The notes under the pieces were generated by a model. It was given only the letters and a program-made list of their open reading frames with translations, was not told the origin of the DNA and made no database searches. This document shows, piece by piece, positions 37,202-45,706 of a stretch of DNA of 64,000 nucleotides. The DNA is from Gemmatimonadota bacterium (GTDB lineage Bacteria > Gemmatimonadota > Gemmatimonadetes > Longimicrobiales > Gaopeijiaceae). The position numbers and the translations under genes were made by a program. Numbering within the stretch: position 1 is the stretch's first letter; the number at the start of each line of letters is the position of its first letter. The stretch covers positions 100,570 through 164,569 of the forward strand of contig JACQVF010000097.1 in assembly GCA_016209885.1 (NCBI GenBank), in the 5' to 3' direction.

Positions 37202-38723
37202 CCGTGCCCTCGACATCAGCGAGATCCGGCTCCGTGTCCGCCAGCTCCGCGGGCCTGCCGGGCGCGAACGCTCGGGTCGTGCCGGCGCGGGAAAGCAGCA
37301 CGGCTCCCAACCCCACGACCACGGCGGCGAACGTGGCAAGGATCCCGAGGAAGAGGAGGAGGCCACGCAGGAAGCCGAACCACGGGCCGCCCATGCCGAC
37401 AGCGTACGCGGCCAAGAACGGGGCTATGAGCACGGCCAGCCCGCTGAGCATGTAGTAGTGAGAGTTCGAGCGACGCATCCACTCCCAGCCCTCGAAGCGG
37501 TGGGAGGCGACGAACTCGCCGATCGCGTGGGCGACGCCCAGATAGCCGAGTGCCGCGGCAGCGACGGCAGCCAGCGGGAAGAGCGGGATCCAGACCAGGA
37601 GGAGCGGGATCCCAATGATGGACACCGCCAGGACGATGACGCCGAGCACGCACGCCGGGATCAACAGAAAGGCCCCGGCGAGCCCGACGCCGGCGGCGCG
37701 GCCCGTGGCGCGCCGCGCCGTGTCCGCCACCGTCTCGAGCTTGTCTCGCGCGAAGAACACAACGGCGCCGCCGATCACCGCGAGGACGGCGAACACGGCA
37801 AGGGTTTGCAGGATCCCGGCGAGCCCGCGGCCGATGTAGCGGAAAGGCCGGAAGGCGTCGAACCGGTCGGTGCTGCGCTTCACGGCGCGCTCTACGATAC
37901 GCTCCACGTCCGCATCGCGGACCGCTTGCTCGACCTCCTGCTCGATGTCGCGGACCGAACCCAGAAGCTCGCCACCCAGGCGCTCGAGCGTCCCGTCCAC
38001 GAGCCGCACATCGCCCTCGATGCGTCCACCGTCATGGAGCCGCAGCTCGCCGTCCACGATCAAGACGTCGCCGCGGATCGTCCCGTGGACATCGAGGTCT
38101 CCGTCCACCATTACCACCGCCGCGTCCACGGCTTCGTCCCGGTCGATGACCACATCCTGGTCACTGTAGAGGCGCACACGATTCAGATCGAGGTCCTCGA
38201 GCGCGGAGGCCATACCCGGCAGGCGCGCAGCGTCCCGCAGGAGGCGCCGCAGGGCGTCGCCGCCTTCCACGACGACGCCCTCCTGGGGCGCTGCCGGCGT
38301 TGCTGGGGCCTCCAACGTCCTCGCGGCGAGCGCGCTCTCGAGGGTCGCGTCGATGCGGCCGGCGAGGGTGGCGAGTTCGCCGGGGAGCTCCGCGGGCGGC
38401 GACCAGCTTACGAGCGCCCGGCCGAGCGGGCCGTCGTCCAAAGAGACGGCGCGGCCCAGAAGCTCGCGCCAGGAGCGCTCCAACTTGTCGCCGACGCCGT
38501 AGCGTCCCACGCTCGCCCCATCGATCCGGACCTCGCCGTCGCGGAACGCGATCTCTAGGCTGCGGCCGCCCCGCAGCTCGAGCTGCAGCGCCGCCTCGCG
38601 ACCCGAGACCGCGATCTGGCTCGACAGGATGCCGTAGTCCTGGCCAGACGCCGGCGCCGCGGTGAGCGGCAGGCAGAGCGCGGCCGCCAGGAGGGTGCGT
38701 CTAGAACGAGAAAAGGAGCGCAT
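37194..38723 (-). CDS. Bactofilin-like secreted/membrane protein
   Basis: This 509-residue protein has a signal peptide (LLAAALCLPLTAAPASG). Its central part (about 220-290) is a bactofilin-like repeat (VVMVDGDLDVHGTIRGDVLIVD, split here into shorter strands such as DGELRLHDGGRIEGDV). Its C-terminal half has about four to six membrane helices (for example GILQTLAVFAVLAVIGGAVVF). Bactofilin-like membrane proteins of this arrangement are linked to sigma-factor operons. The ATG at 38721-38723 fits the signal peptide and overlaps the anti-sigma gene by 23 bp. Role unknown. Confidence 0.7.
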   Translation of the reverse strand: MRSFSRSRRTLLAAALCLPLTAAPASGQDYGILSSQIAVSGREAALQLELRGGRSLEIAFRDGEVRIDGASVGRYGVGDKLERSWRELLGRAVSLDDGPLGRALVSWSPPAELPGELATLAGRIDATLESALAARTLEAPATPAAPQEGVVVEGGDALRRLLRDAARLPGMASALEDLDLNRVRLYSDQDVVIDRDEAVDAAVVMVDGDLDVHGTIRGDVLIVDGELRLHDGGRIEGDVRLVDGTLERLGGELLGSVRDIEQEVEQAVRDADVERIVERAVKRSTDRFDAFRPFRYIGRGLAGILQTLAVFAVLAVIGGAVVFFARDKLETVADTARRATGRAAGVGLAGAFLLIPACVLGVIVLAVSIIGIPLLLVWIPLFPLAAVAAAALGYLGVAHAIGEFVASHRFEGWEWMRRSNSHYYMLSGLAVLIAPFLAAYAVGMGGPWFGFLRGLLLFLGILATFAAVVVGLGAVLLSRAGTTRAFAPGRPAELADTEPDLADVEGTDA

Positions 38724-39348
38724 ACTTGCCATCCACCGACCGGGTGGTAACGAGGTTGCGATACAGGACCCAAAGTGCGGCCGCCGTGAGCGCGCTGAAG
38801 GCGCTGGCGGCCAGGATGGCGGCGCCCGGTGAGCGGACGAGCGCGTCGAGCACCGTGTAGAGCCGGAGCACGAACTCGCTCTCGAGCAGGCCGCCGAACA
38901 CGGTTTGCACGAGAGCCGCCGCGGCCTGGCGTGCCTGCAGGAACAGGTACGCGGCCAGCGTTCCGGGGGTGACGCCGGGGTAGGAGAAGATCCAGTAGAA
39001 GACGCTGCCGAGCGCGACCGCGGGAACGGCGGCGGCCGTGACCGCCACGGCCCAGGTGCGCGGCGTCGCCGGCACCGGGATGAGTCTCCGCAGCCAGGCC
39101 AGGACGCGCAGCCCCAGCGGGATCCGGATCCGAGCCATGACACGCTCGGCGAAGCCGGGAGTGGGCGCGAACCGCGGCAGCTCCACGAGCTGCGAGAACA
39201 GGAGCTGCCAGGCCTCGATCTCCGTTCGGCAGCGGGCGCACGAGGAAAGGTGCGTCTGCGCGGCCTCGCGCTCGAGCCCGGGCAGGACGCCGTCGGCGTA
39301 GTCCTGCAGGAGCGCGTCGCTCAGGTGATCCGCTCGCTGGTTTCCCAT
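38701..39348 (-). CDS. Anti-sigma factor with zinc-finger domain
   Basis: The 215-residue protein holds an N-terminal anti-sigma zinc-binding motif (AAQTHLSSCARCRTEIEAW: His, then Cys-x-x-Cys) and two or more hydrophobic segments further on. The layout matches membrane-bound RsrA/ChrR-type anti-sigma factors. The ATG at 39346-39348 follows a better start context than the frame's first one (10 residues upstream). It sits directly after the ECF sigma gene, so it most likely sequesters that sigma factor until an envelope signal arrives. Confidence 0.85.
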   Translation of the reverse strand: MGNQRADHLSDALLQDYADGVLPGLEREAAQTHLSSCARCRTEIEAWQLLFSQLVELPRFAPTPGFAERVMARIRIPLGLRVLAWLRRLIPVPATPRTWAVAVTAAAVPAVALGSVFYWIFSYPGVTPGTLAAYLFLQARQAAAALVQTVFGGLLESEFVLRLYTVLDALVRSPGAAILAASAFSALTAAALWVLYRNLVTTRSVDGKYALLFSF

Positions 39349-39409
39349 CACGGCCTCTCTTCTCCTTGATTCCACCACCCCTCCCTACGCAGGGGCGAGC
39401 CTGCGGGTT

Positions 39410-40000
39410 TCACTCGACCAGGTGCGCGAGCTTTTCCTTCAACTCGCTGCGCGCCCGATGGATATAGGTCTTCACCGTCCCGAGGGGCACGTCCATCACC
39501 TGGGCGATCTCTTCGTAGCTGTACCCCTCCAGATGCCGGAGGGTGATCGCGGCACGGTACTCGGGGCGAAGCTCGCCGATCGCGCGGTCGATGTGGCCAC
39601 CCAACTCGCGGTGCGCGACGTACTGCTCCGGTGTTTCGCCCGCCGCCTCGACGGTGATCCGGGTCTGCTCCTCCTCCTCCTGGGTCTCCGCATGCGGCGA
39701 CCCATGGATGGAAAGGGTCTCCACCTTCCGCCTGCGGAGATGATCGATGGCCAAGTTATTGGCGATTTTGAAGATCCAGCTACTAAGCTTGTAGCTCGGA
39801 TCGTAGCTGTCCAGGGAGTTGAAGACGCGGACGAAGGTCTCCTGCGCCAGATCCTCGGCCGCCGCCCGGTCGCGGACCATGCGGCAGACCAGAGAGAACA
39901 CGGGACGCTCGTACCGGGAGAGCAGCTCCCGGTATGCGGCATCCCGGCCTGTGCGGGCGACCTTGACGAGCTCCTTGTCATCGAGCTCCGCGTAATCCAC
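39410..40000 (-). CDS. ECF RNA polymerase sigma factor (RpoE-like)
   Basis: The 196-residue sigma factor has region 2 (YRELLSRYERPVFSLVCRM, AEDLAQETFVRVFNSL, SYKLSSWIFKIANNLAID) and region 4 (LRPEYRAAITLRHLEGYSY, IAQVMDVPLGTVKTYIHRAR). I chose the GTG at 39998-40000 because its product VDYAELDDKELVKVAR matches ECF N-termini; the open frame runs far upstream through low-complexity codons. The linked anti-sigma, bactofilin and toastrack genes suggest envelope stress as the trigger. Confidence 0.9.
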   Translation of the reverse strand: MDYAELDDKELVKVARTGRDAAYRELLSRYERPVFSLVCRMVRDRAAAEDLAQETFVRVFNSLDSYDPSYKLSSWIFKIANNLAIDHLRRRKVETLSIHGSPHAETQEEEEQTRITVEAAGETPEQYVAHRELGGHIDRAIGELRPEYRAAITLRHLEGYSYEEIAQVMDVPLGTVKTYIHRARSELKEKLAHLVE

Positions 40001-40191
40001 GTGGGATCGGCGTCTCCGGACTCGTGAACCAGCGTGCGCGGACGCGGGATGAGACGGCCTGTGCCGGGAGTCCGTACGGCGTGGCCGCATCACGGGTTTC
40101 AGGCTGTGCGGTGCGCTGCGGTGGCGTGCCTTGATCCGCCCTGGACCCCGCCCTAGCTTCACTGCTCTCATTCTAGGGGTGCCGCGGCAAC

Positions 40192-41088
40192 ATGGCCAAG
40201 GAGGCGCAGAGGCAGCGGGTGCGGGCACGGTCTGCCGAGCCCGGCGCGCCGCGCGAAGCGGGGCCGCGTCCAGAGACGGACGTGGCAGCACCAGGCGGTG
40301 CACGCGGAGCGCGCGCGGAAGCGGCACCCGAACCGGCGCCGGCCGGGGGTCCTGGTGCGCGCGACGATCATGGGCGCCGCATCCGGCGTGCGTTCTCGGA
40401 GATCGCGCCCCGCTACGATCTCCTGAACCACCTTCTCAGCCTGAACATCGACCGCATCTGGCGGCGGCGGGCAGTCGATCGTCTGGGCTGGGAGCGCGCG
40501 CCGGAAGGCTTGTACCTGGACAGCTGCGCCGGCACTCTTGACCTGGGCGTCGAGCTGGCACGGCGGCCCGGATTCCGCGGAACCGTGATCGCCTGCGACT
40601 TCGCCCGTGCCATGCTGGAACGGGGGCGGTGGAAGCTGGCCGGCCTGCCCGTGCGCCCCGCTTGCGCGGATGCGCTGCGGATGCCGTTCCCGGACGGCGT
40701 CTTCGACGGCGCGATGGTCGCGTTCGGGTTGCGGAACCTGGCGGATGCGCAGGCGGGGCTCGAGGAGTTCGCTCGGGTGCTGAAGCCGGAAGCGCGGCTG
40801 GTGGTGCTCGAGTTCACGCTGCCAGCGAGCCCGCTCGTGCGCGGGCTCTACCTGGTCTATTTCCGGCGCGTGCTCCCTCTCGTCGGCCGCGTCATCTCCG
40901 GGCATCCCTGGGCGTACAGCTACCTGCCCGCATCGGTGCTGGACTTCCCCGGACCCGTGGCACTGGCGGAGCGCATGGTGGCCGCCGGGTTCAGCGGCAC
41001 GCGGTGGGAGCTCCTGCTCGGCGGGATCGCCGCGATCCACACGGGGAGGCGGGCTGGGGGGCGTGGATTGGCGGTCCGCGATCCGTGA
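40192..41088 (+). CDS. menG: Demethylmenaquinone methyltransferase (UbiE/MenG)
   Basis: The enzyme uses SAM for the C-methylation that finishes menaquinone. The 298-residue protein has a low-complexity 60-residue head and then the UbiE core: IAPRYDLLNHLLSLNIDRIW, a SAM loop in LDSCAGTLDLGVELA, CADALRMPFPDGVFDGAMVAFG, and the C-terminal GHPWAYSYLPASV. The first UbiE loop is usually D-x-A-x-G-T-G-D; here it is reduced (SCAGTLD) but recognisable. The genes that follow (UbiD, UbiA, UbiX types) fit late quinone synthesis. Confidence 0.88.
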   Translation: MAKEAQRQRVRARSAEPGAPREAGPRPETDVAAPGGARGARAEAAPEPAPAGGPGARDDHGRRIRRAFSEIAPRYDLLNHLLSLNIDRIWRRRAVDRLGWERAPEGLYLDSCAGTLDLGVELARRPGFRGTVIACDFARAMLERGRWKLAGLPVRPACADALRMPFPDGVFDGAMVAFGLRNLADAQAGLEEFARVLKPEARLVVLEFTLPASPLVRGLYLVYFRRVLPLVGRVISGHPWAYSYLPASVLDFPGPVALAERMVAAGFSGTRWELLLGGIAAIHTGRRAGGRGLAVRDP

Positions 41089-41100
41089 TCAGCCATTGGC

Positions 41101-41128
41101 GATTCGCGATTCGCGATTCGCGATTTGC
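41101..41128 (+). repeat. Four tandem 7-mers (GATTCGC)
   Basis: Three exact copies of GATTCGC and a fourth variant (GATTTGC) lie just after menG and before the UbiD-type gene. This is a short head-to-tail repeat with no spacers, hence not a CRISPR array. Confidence 0.8.
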
Positions 41129-41158
41129 CGATCGCCGCACCAGGCCTGTGCGGCGTTG

Positions 41159-41174
41159 CCGGCCGTAAGGCCGG
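41159..41174 (+). promoter_or_regulatory. GNRA-capped hairpin before the UbiD-type gene
   Basis: CCGGCC, a GTAA loop and GGCCGG form a 6-bp stem with a GNRA-type loop. It ends 17 bases before the start codon, next to the purine-rich ribosome-binding site. It could tune translation; the size is too small for a known riboswitch. Confidence 0.35.
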
Positions 41175-41191
41175 AAGGAACGGGAATAGGG

Positions 41192-42667
41192 ATGGCGTTT
41201 CGAGATCTCCACGAGTTCATTGACACACTGGGGGCGGGGGGCGAGCTCGTTCGCATCGAGGAGCCCGTCTCCGTGATGCTGGAGATCACCGAGGTTGCCG
41301 ACCGCGTGATGAAGTCGCCGGGCGGCGGGAAGGCGCTCCTTTTCCAGCGACCGCTGCTACCGGACGGCACCGTGAGCTCTTTTCCCCTCGCCATCAACCT
41401 GTTCGGCTCGGTACGGCGCATGGCCACGGCGCTGGGCGTCGAGAGCGTCGAGGAACACGCCCGCCGCGTGGCCGAGCTCCTTTCCCCCCAGGTGCCGAAG
41501 GGCGTGGTCGAGACGGTGCAGGCGATCCCCAGGTTCGCGGAGCTGCTCAAGGTGCCGCCCCGGCGCTACCGGGGGCGGCCGCCGTGCCAGGCAGTGGTTC
41601 GGGAGAGTGGCGAGGTGGACATCGAGCGGCTGCCCGTCATGAAGTGCTGGCCCGGCGACGCGGGGCGGTTCATCACCTATCCGATGGTCCTGACCCGCGA
41701 CCCCGAGACCGGCGTCCAGAATGTGGGACTCTATCGGATGCAGGTGTTGGGACCGCGGGACGCGATTCTCCACTGGCAGCGCCACAAGGGCGGCGCGGCG
41801 CACTTCCGCCGCTACCGCGCGCGCGGAGAGCGGCGGATGCCCGTGGTCGTGGCGCTGGGTTGTGACCCCGCGACCATGTATGCGCAGAGCGCGCCGCTCC
41901 CGCCCGGCGTCGACGAGTTCCTGTTCTCCGGGTTCCTGGCGCGGCAGCCCGTGCTCACGTTCGAGTCCGAGGACGGGATCAGGGTGCCGGCCTACGCGGA
42001 GATCGTGCTGGAGGGGTACGTGGACCCGGAGGAGCCACCGGCGCTGGAAGGGCCGTTCGGCGACCATACCGGCTTCTACACGACCGCCGACTACTTCCCG
42101 GTCTTTCGCGTCGAGCGCATGACGCACCGCGAGGCCGCCATCTACCCGTCCACGATCGTGGGGATGCCGCCCATGGAGGACTACTACCTGGGCAACGCCA
42201 CCGAGCGCGTCTTCCTGCCGCTCCTCCGCCTCACGATCCCGGAGGTCGTGGACTACCACATGCCGCCGGAGGGGATCTTCCACAACCTGGTCTTTGTGAG
42301 CATCCGGAAGGAGTATCCGGGCCAGGCCTGGAAGGTCATGAACGGGCTGTGGGGGCAGGGGCTCATGTCGCTGGCCAAGACGATCGTGGTCTTCGACCAG
42401 GAGGTGAACGTCCACGATCCCATCGAAGCGTGGTGCATCGCCCTGAACAACATCGACCCGGAGCGGGACATCCACTTCACGTTCGGGCCGGCGGACGACC
42501 TGGATCACGCGGCCCGCGGGCCCGCCTACGGGTCGAAGATGGGGATCGACGCCACGCGGAAATGGCCGGAGGAGGGCTTCACGCGGGAGTGGCCGGAGCG
42601 GATCGCGATGGATCCGGCGGTAAAGGCGAAGGTGGATGAGGTATGGCCGCGGCTCGGGATACGGTGA
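41192..42667 (+). CDS. UbiD-family decarboxylase (probable menaquinone pathway)
   Basis: This 491-residue prFMN-dependent decarboxylase probably removes a carboxyl group from a quinone precursor, as UbiD or MqnL does. It begins MAFRDLHEFIDTLGAGGEL. Conserved elements include GKALLFQRP, GDAGRFITYPMVLTRDPETG, the metal/FMN-side GPFGDHTGFYTTADYFPVF, and CIALNNIDPERDI. The ATG at 41192 has a purine-rich site and removes a 43-residue upstream extension. Its end overlaps the UbiA-type gene by 25 bp, and a UbiX-type gene that would make prFMN lies two genes on. Whether the pathway is classical or futalosine is not decided by this window. Confidence 0.85.
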   Translation: MAFRDLHEFIDTLGAGGELVRIEEPVSVMLEITEVADRVMKSPGGGKALLFQRPLLPDGTVSSFPLAINLFGSVRRMATALGVESVEEHARRVAELLSPQVPKGVVETVQAIPRFAELLKVPPRRYRGRPPCQAVVRESGEVDIERLPVMKCWPGDAGRFITYPMVLTRDPETGVQNVGLYRMQVLGPRDAILHWQRHKGGAAHFRRYRARGERRMPVVVALGCDPATMYAQSAPLPPGVDEFLFSGFLARQPVLTFESEDGIRVPAYAEIVLEGYVDPEEPPALEGPFGDHTGFYTTADYFPVFRVERMTHREAAIYPSTIVGMPPMEDYYLGNATERVFLPLLRLTIPEVVDYHMPPEGIFHNLVFVSIRKEYPGQAWKVMNGLWGQGLMSLAKTIVVFDQEVNVHDPIEAWCIALNNIDPERDIHFTFGPADDLDHAARGPAYGSKMGIDATRKWPEEGFTREWPERIAMDPAVKAKVDEVWPRLGIR

Positions 42668-43611
42668 GCGCCGGGGCCAGGGGGACCGTCACGCCCCCGC
42701 GGGAAGGGCAGACCTTCGCGGGCACGGGCGCGCTTGCCCGGTACGCCAGCTTCGTCAAGCTGCCGCACACGCTTTTCGCGCTGCCGTTCGCGGGGCTGGG
42801 GCTGGTGCTCGCGACGTACGAGCATCCGGTCACGGTCGTGGACGTCGTGCTCATCGTACTGGCGTTCAGCGCTGCGCGATTCGCAGCCATGGGGTTCAAT
42901 CGGCTGGTGGACGGGGAGCTGGATGCACGGAATCCGCGAACTGTGAGACGCGAGCTTGTGACGGGGGCGATCTCGGTGCGGGCGGCAGCGGTGGCTGTGG
43001 GGGCGGCTGCGCTTGCGTTCGTGGCCAGCGCGTTCGCGCTGAACCCGCTGGCGGGCTGGCTCTCGCCCGTGGCGCTGGCGTGGATTCTCGCTTACTCGTA
43101 CACGAAGCGTATCACGATCTGGTCCCACCATGTCCTGGGGCTGGCGCTGGGGATCGCGCCGGTGGGCGGGTATCTGGCGATCGCGGGCGCGTGGCCGGAG
43201 CCGTGGTACTCGCCGGTGGTACTGGCGCTGGCGGTTGCGTTCTGGGTGGCCGGGTTCGACGTCATCTACGCGATCCAGGACGTGGAGTTCGACCGCGCGG
43301 AGCGGCTCCATTCGATTCCGGCGCGGCTCGGGCGCGGTGGAGCGCTGGTGTGGGCACGCCTCTTCCATGCGGCGGCGGTGGCGCTCTTCCTGCTCTTCTG
43401 GTTCGTGGCGCCGGCCCCGGTGGGGCCGCTCTATCTGGCGGGCGTGGGGGTGGCAGGCGGGCTCCTGGCCTACGAGCATTCGGTAGTGCGGGCGGTGGAG
43501 CGGGGTGGGGTAGATGCCAGCCGAATCGACCGCGCGTTCTTCCGGGTGAACGTGCTGGTCGCGATGGGGCTTTTCCTGTTCACGCTGGCGGACCGGATCG
43601 TGCCTGGGTGA
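42643..43611 (+). CDS. UbiA-family polyprenyltransferase
   Basis: The integral-membrane enzyme joins a polyprenyl chain to an aromatic acid. The 322-residue protein has about eight hydrophobic helices. The first Asp motif is FNRLVDGELDARN (Asn-Arg-x-x-Asp), the second is AIQDVEFDRAERLHSIPARLG, and the KRITIWSHHVLGL region is also typical. It is the UbiA member of the UbiD-UbiA-UbiX cluster, which suggests the menaquinone (MqnP-like) role. Its start lies inside the UbiD-type gene. Confidence 0.88.
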   Translation: MAAARDTVSAGARGTVTPPREGQTFAGTGALARYASFVKLPHTLFALPFAGLGLVLATYEHPVTVVDVVLIVLAFSAARFAAMGFNRLVDGELDARNPRTVRRELVTGAISVRAAAVAVGAAALAFVASAFALNPLAGWLSPVALAWILAYSYTKRITIWSHHVLGLALGIAPVGGYLAIAGAWPEPWYSPVVLALAVAFWVAGFDVIYAIQDVEFDRAERLHSIPARLGRGGALVWARLFHAAAVALFLLFWFVAPAPVGPLYLAGVGVAGGLLAYEHSVVRAVERGGVDASRIDRAFFRVNVLVAMGLFLFTLADRIVPG

Positions 43612-43732
43612 ATCCGGTGGCGGGCGAAGGGGTGGCGGCGTGCGCCGGCGGTGCGTCACCCTGGACCCAGGGGCGGACGGAGCCCGGGCGACGGAACGGA
43701 TGCGCGGGACCTTTCGCGGGCGGAGTCGACGC

Positions 43733-44326
43733 GTGAGCGCGGAGCCAGTGGTATTCGGGATCACGGGCGCGTCCGGCGCGCCGTACGCCGTGCGGCTGCT
43801 CCGGGCGCTCAACGAGAGCGGCACGCCGGTGCAGCTCATCGTCTCGGAGACAGGGCTCAGGCTGCTTGAGGAGGAGGCCGGAGTCCAGGGGATCGATGGA
43901 CTCCGGCGCCGTACCGGCGACTGGTCCAGGGTGCAGGTTTTCGACGAGAAGGACCGCGGCGCCACCCCCGCCTCGGGCTCGGCGCCGTCCCGCGGCCTCG
44001 TGATTTGCCCGTGCTCCATGGGGACCCTCGGCTCCATCGCGGCGGGCACAACCCGGAATCTGATTGAGCGGGCCGCGGACGTAGCGCTGAAGGAGCGACG
44101 CCGACTGGTACTTGTGCCGCGGGAGACGCCGTACTCGGTCATCCATCTCGAGAACTTGCTGAAGCTCGCCCGGGCGGGCGCCGTGATCCTCCCGGCGTCG
44201 CCAGGCTTCTACGGCCGGCCGGAGACCGTGGAGGAGCTCGTGGAGTTCGTCGTGGCGCGGGTGCTCACACATCTGGGTGTGCCGCACGAGATGGGGCCGA
44301 GGTGGGAGGGCGGAAGCTTGGGGTGA
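43733..44326 (+). CDS. ubiX: Flavin prenyltransferase UbiX-type
   Basis: UbiX builds prenylated FMN, the cofactor of the UbiD-type decarboxylase upstream. The 197-residue protein has the FMN-binding FGITGASGAPYAVRLL, LVICPCSMGTLGSIAAGTTRNLIERAADV and ETPYSVIHLENLLKLA, all standard. I chose the GTG at 43733 (VSAEPVVFGITGASG); an ATG at 43700 would add eleven residues. This is the last core-type gene before the defence island. Confidence 0.9.
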   Translation: MSAEPVVFGITGASGAPYAVRLLRALNESGTPVQLIVSETGLRLLEEEAGVQGIDGLRRRTGDWSRVQVFDEKDRGATPASGSAPSRGLVICPCSMGTLGSIAAGTTRNLIERAADVALKERRRLVLVPRETPYSVIHLENLLKLARAGAVILPASPGFYGRPETVEELVEFVVARVLTHLGVPHEMGPRWEGGSLG

Positions 44327-44494
44327 CAAGAATGCAGATCTCAAGATAGAGCTGCACCGGTTCGGCGCCGCTGGGGAATTTGGTAAGCCAGCCCCCTCGC
44401 GCTCACGCGCAGCCGGCGTCCAGCACGTCGGGTTGGCCGCAGAAACAGCCGAAACAGCAGAAAAGGGTTGCGCGGGGCGGGGAGCACGTTCATA

Positions 44495-44528
44495 TTGATG
44501 CTGTCGGCGAAGCCGACCTTATTCGGCT
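44495..44528 (+). promoter_or_regulatory. Possible promoter/operator of the XRE-ImmA gene
   Basis: TTGATG (44495-44500), an 18-base spacer and TTATTC (44519-44524) form a promoter candidate 40 bp before the gene. The spacer holds the inverted repeat GTCGGC-GAA-GCCGAC (44503-44517), and AGCCGA/TCGGCT (44511-44528) overlaps the -10. The XRE protein could bind here and repress itself; that is inference. Confidence 0.35.
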
Positions 44529-44563
44529 CTGGCGTCCGCTGTTGTCTGCATTCGGCGACATAG

Positions 44564-45706
44564 ATGCGGCGCAGGTTAGGCTCGAATCTCCGTTCTGCCC
44601 GTAAGCGCCTCGGCTTTTCCCAGCAGCAGGTAGCCCGGCACCTGGGAATCCCGCGCTCGGCGGTCTCCGAGATGGAGACCGGGAAGCGCGACGTGTCCGC
44701 CTTCGAGCTGTTTCGCCTGGCCAAGCTCTACGGTGAACCCCTGGACACACTCTTGGGAGTCGCGGAGCCCGCCCCCGAGAGGGAACTGGTGATGCTGCGC
44801 GCAGCCGCCGTGACGCCGGCCGTGCGTGCGGAGCTCAAGCGGTTCGTCCAGCTTTGCGGGTTGTACCGTCAGCTCGAGGATTGGACCGGCAGGACACGCG
44901 AGCCGGAGCTCCGGGCCGTGGAGTCCGTGGTGTCCACCTTCGAGCACGCCCGCGAGTTGGCGGACGAGGAGCGGAAGCGGTTGGATCTCGGCGCGACGCC
45001 CGCGCGTGTCCTCACCGACGTGCTGGAGGATCGGGTCGGGATTAAGATCCTCGCCCTCACCCTCCCCGACGAGATCTCCGGAGCGTCCGTGAACAGCCCG
45101 CGCATCGGACCGGCGATCCTCGTCAACCGCGCGCACTCCGGCGGCCGCCAGGTCTTCACCTTGGCCCACGAGTACTTCCACCTGCTGACACGCGGGCGTG
45201 TCGCGGGCTCGTCGGGATCCCGGCTGTTGCATCTGTGCGCGGAGGCATCCGGCGAGGCGAGGAAGAGCCGGCCGGAGCAGCTGGCGGACCAGTTCGGCGG
45301 CAGGCTCCTGCTCCCGCCCGATCATTTCGTGGAGCAGTTGCGGCGCCTGCGCCGGGGTGACGGGAGCGTCGACTACCTCGACCTCGTTGGCGTGGCCCGT
45401 TACTTCGGCGTCAGCGTGCAGGCGGTGTTCGTCACGCTCGCGGCGCGCCGGATCGTTGCGTGGGACCTGGCAAAGGGAGCGTATGAGAGCCCCGAGCTTC
45501 AGGATCGCATCCTCCGGATCAGCGGCGATCGCCCGATCGAGCCGAAGCGGTTCCGGCAGCTCGCCGTGCAGGCGTACCTGCGGCAAAAGATCTCCCGGTC
45601 ACGGCTCGCAGAGCTGCTGGAGGTCGAGGTATCCAGGGTGGACGAGGAAATAGAGCGCTACGGCAAGGACGTTCAGCGTGCGATCCGGGTTTCTCTGCCT
45701 CATTGA
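44564..45706 (+). CDS. XRE-family HTH plus ImmA/IrrE metallopeptidase
   Basis: This 380-residue protein has an N-terminal helix-turn-helix (about residues 8-60: ARKRLGFSQQQVARHLGIPR) and a C-terminal ImmA/IrrE domain. The zinc protease motif HExxH is present in FTLAHEYFHLL. Such proteins repress and then cleave partners in stress or mobile-element switching, and they often pair with a toxin-like gene. Here the next gene overlaps its 3' end by 29 bases and is PIN-like, so a two-gene module is likely. It is the first gene of the defence island. Confidence 0.88.
   Translation: MRRRLGSNLRSARKRLGFSQQQVARHLGIPRSAVSEMETGKRDVSAFELFRLAKLYGEPLDTLLGVAEPAPERELVMLRAAAVTPAVRAELKRFVQLCGLYRQLEDWTGRTREPELRAVESVVSTFEHARELADEERKRLDLGATPARVLTDVLEDRVGIKILALTLPDEISGASVNSPRIGPAILVNRAHSGGRQVFTLAHEYFHLLTRGRVAGSSGSRLLHLCAEASGEARKSRPEQLADQFGGRLLLPPDHFVEQLRRLRRGDGSVDYLDLVGVARYFGVSVQAVFVTLAARRIVAWDLAKGAYESPELQDRILRISGDRPIEPKRFRQLAVQAYLRQKISRSRLAELLEVEVSRVDEEIERYGKDVQRAIRVSLPH

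Noticed and set aside
41101..41128. GATTCGC tandem repeat as a CRISPR-like array
   Set aside because: Units are 7 bp, directly adjacent, and there are no spacers.
41140..41200. SRP-like small RNA because of GGCCGGAAGGAA
   Set aside because: Only the GGAAGGAA piece resembles the SRP RNA core; the flanking stem and the GGUCAG element are absent.
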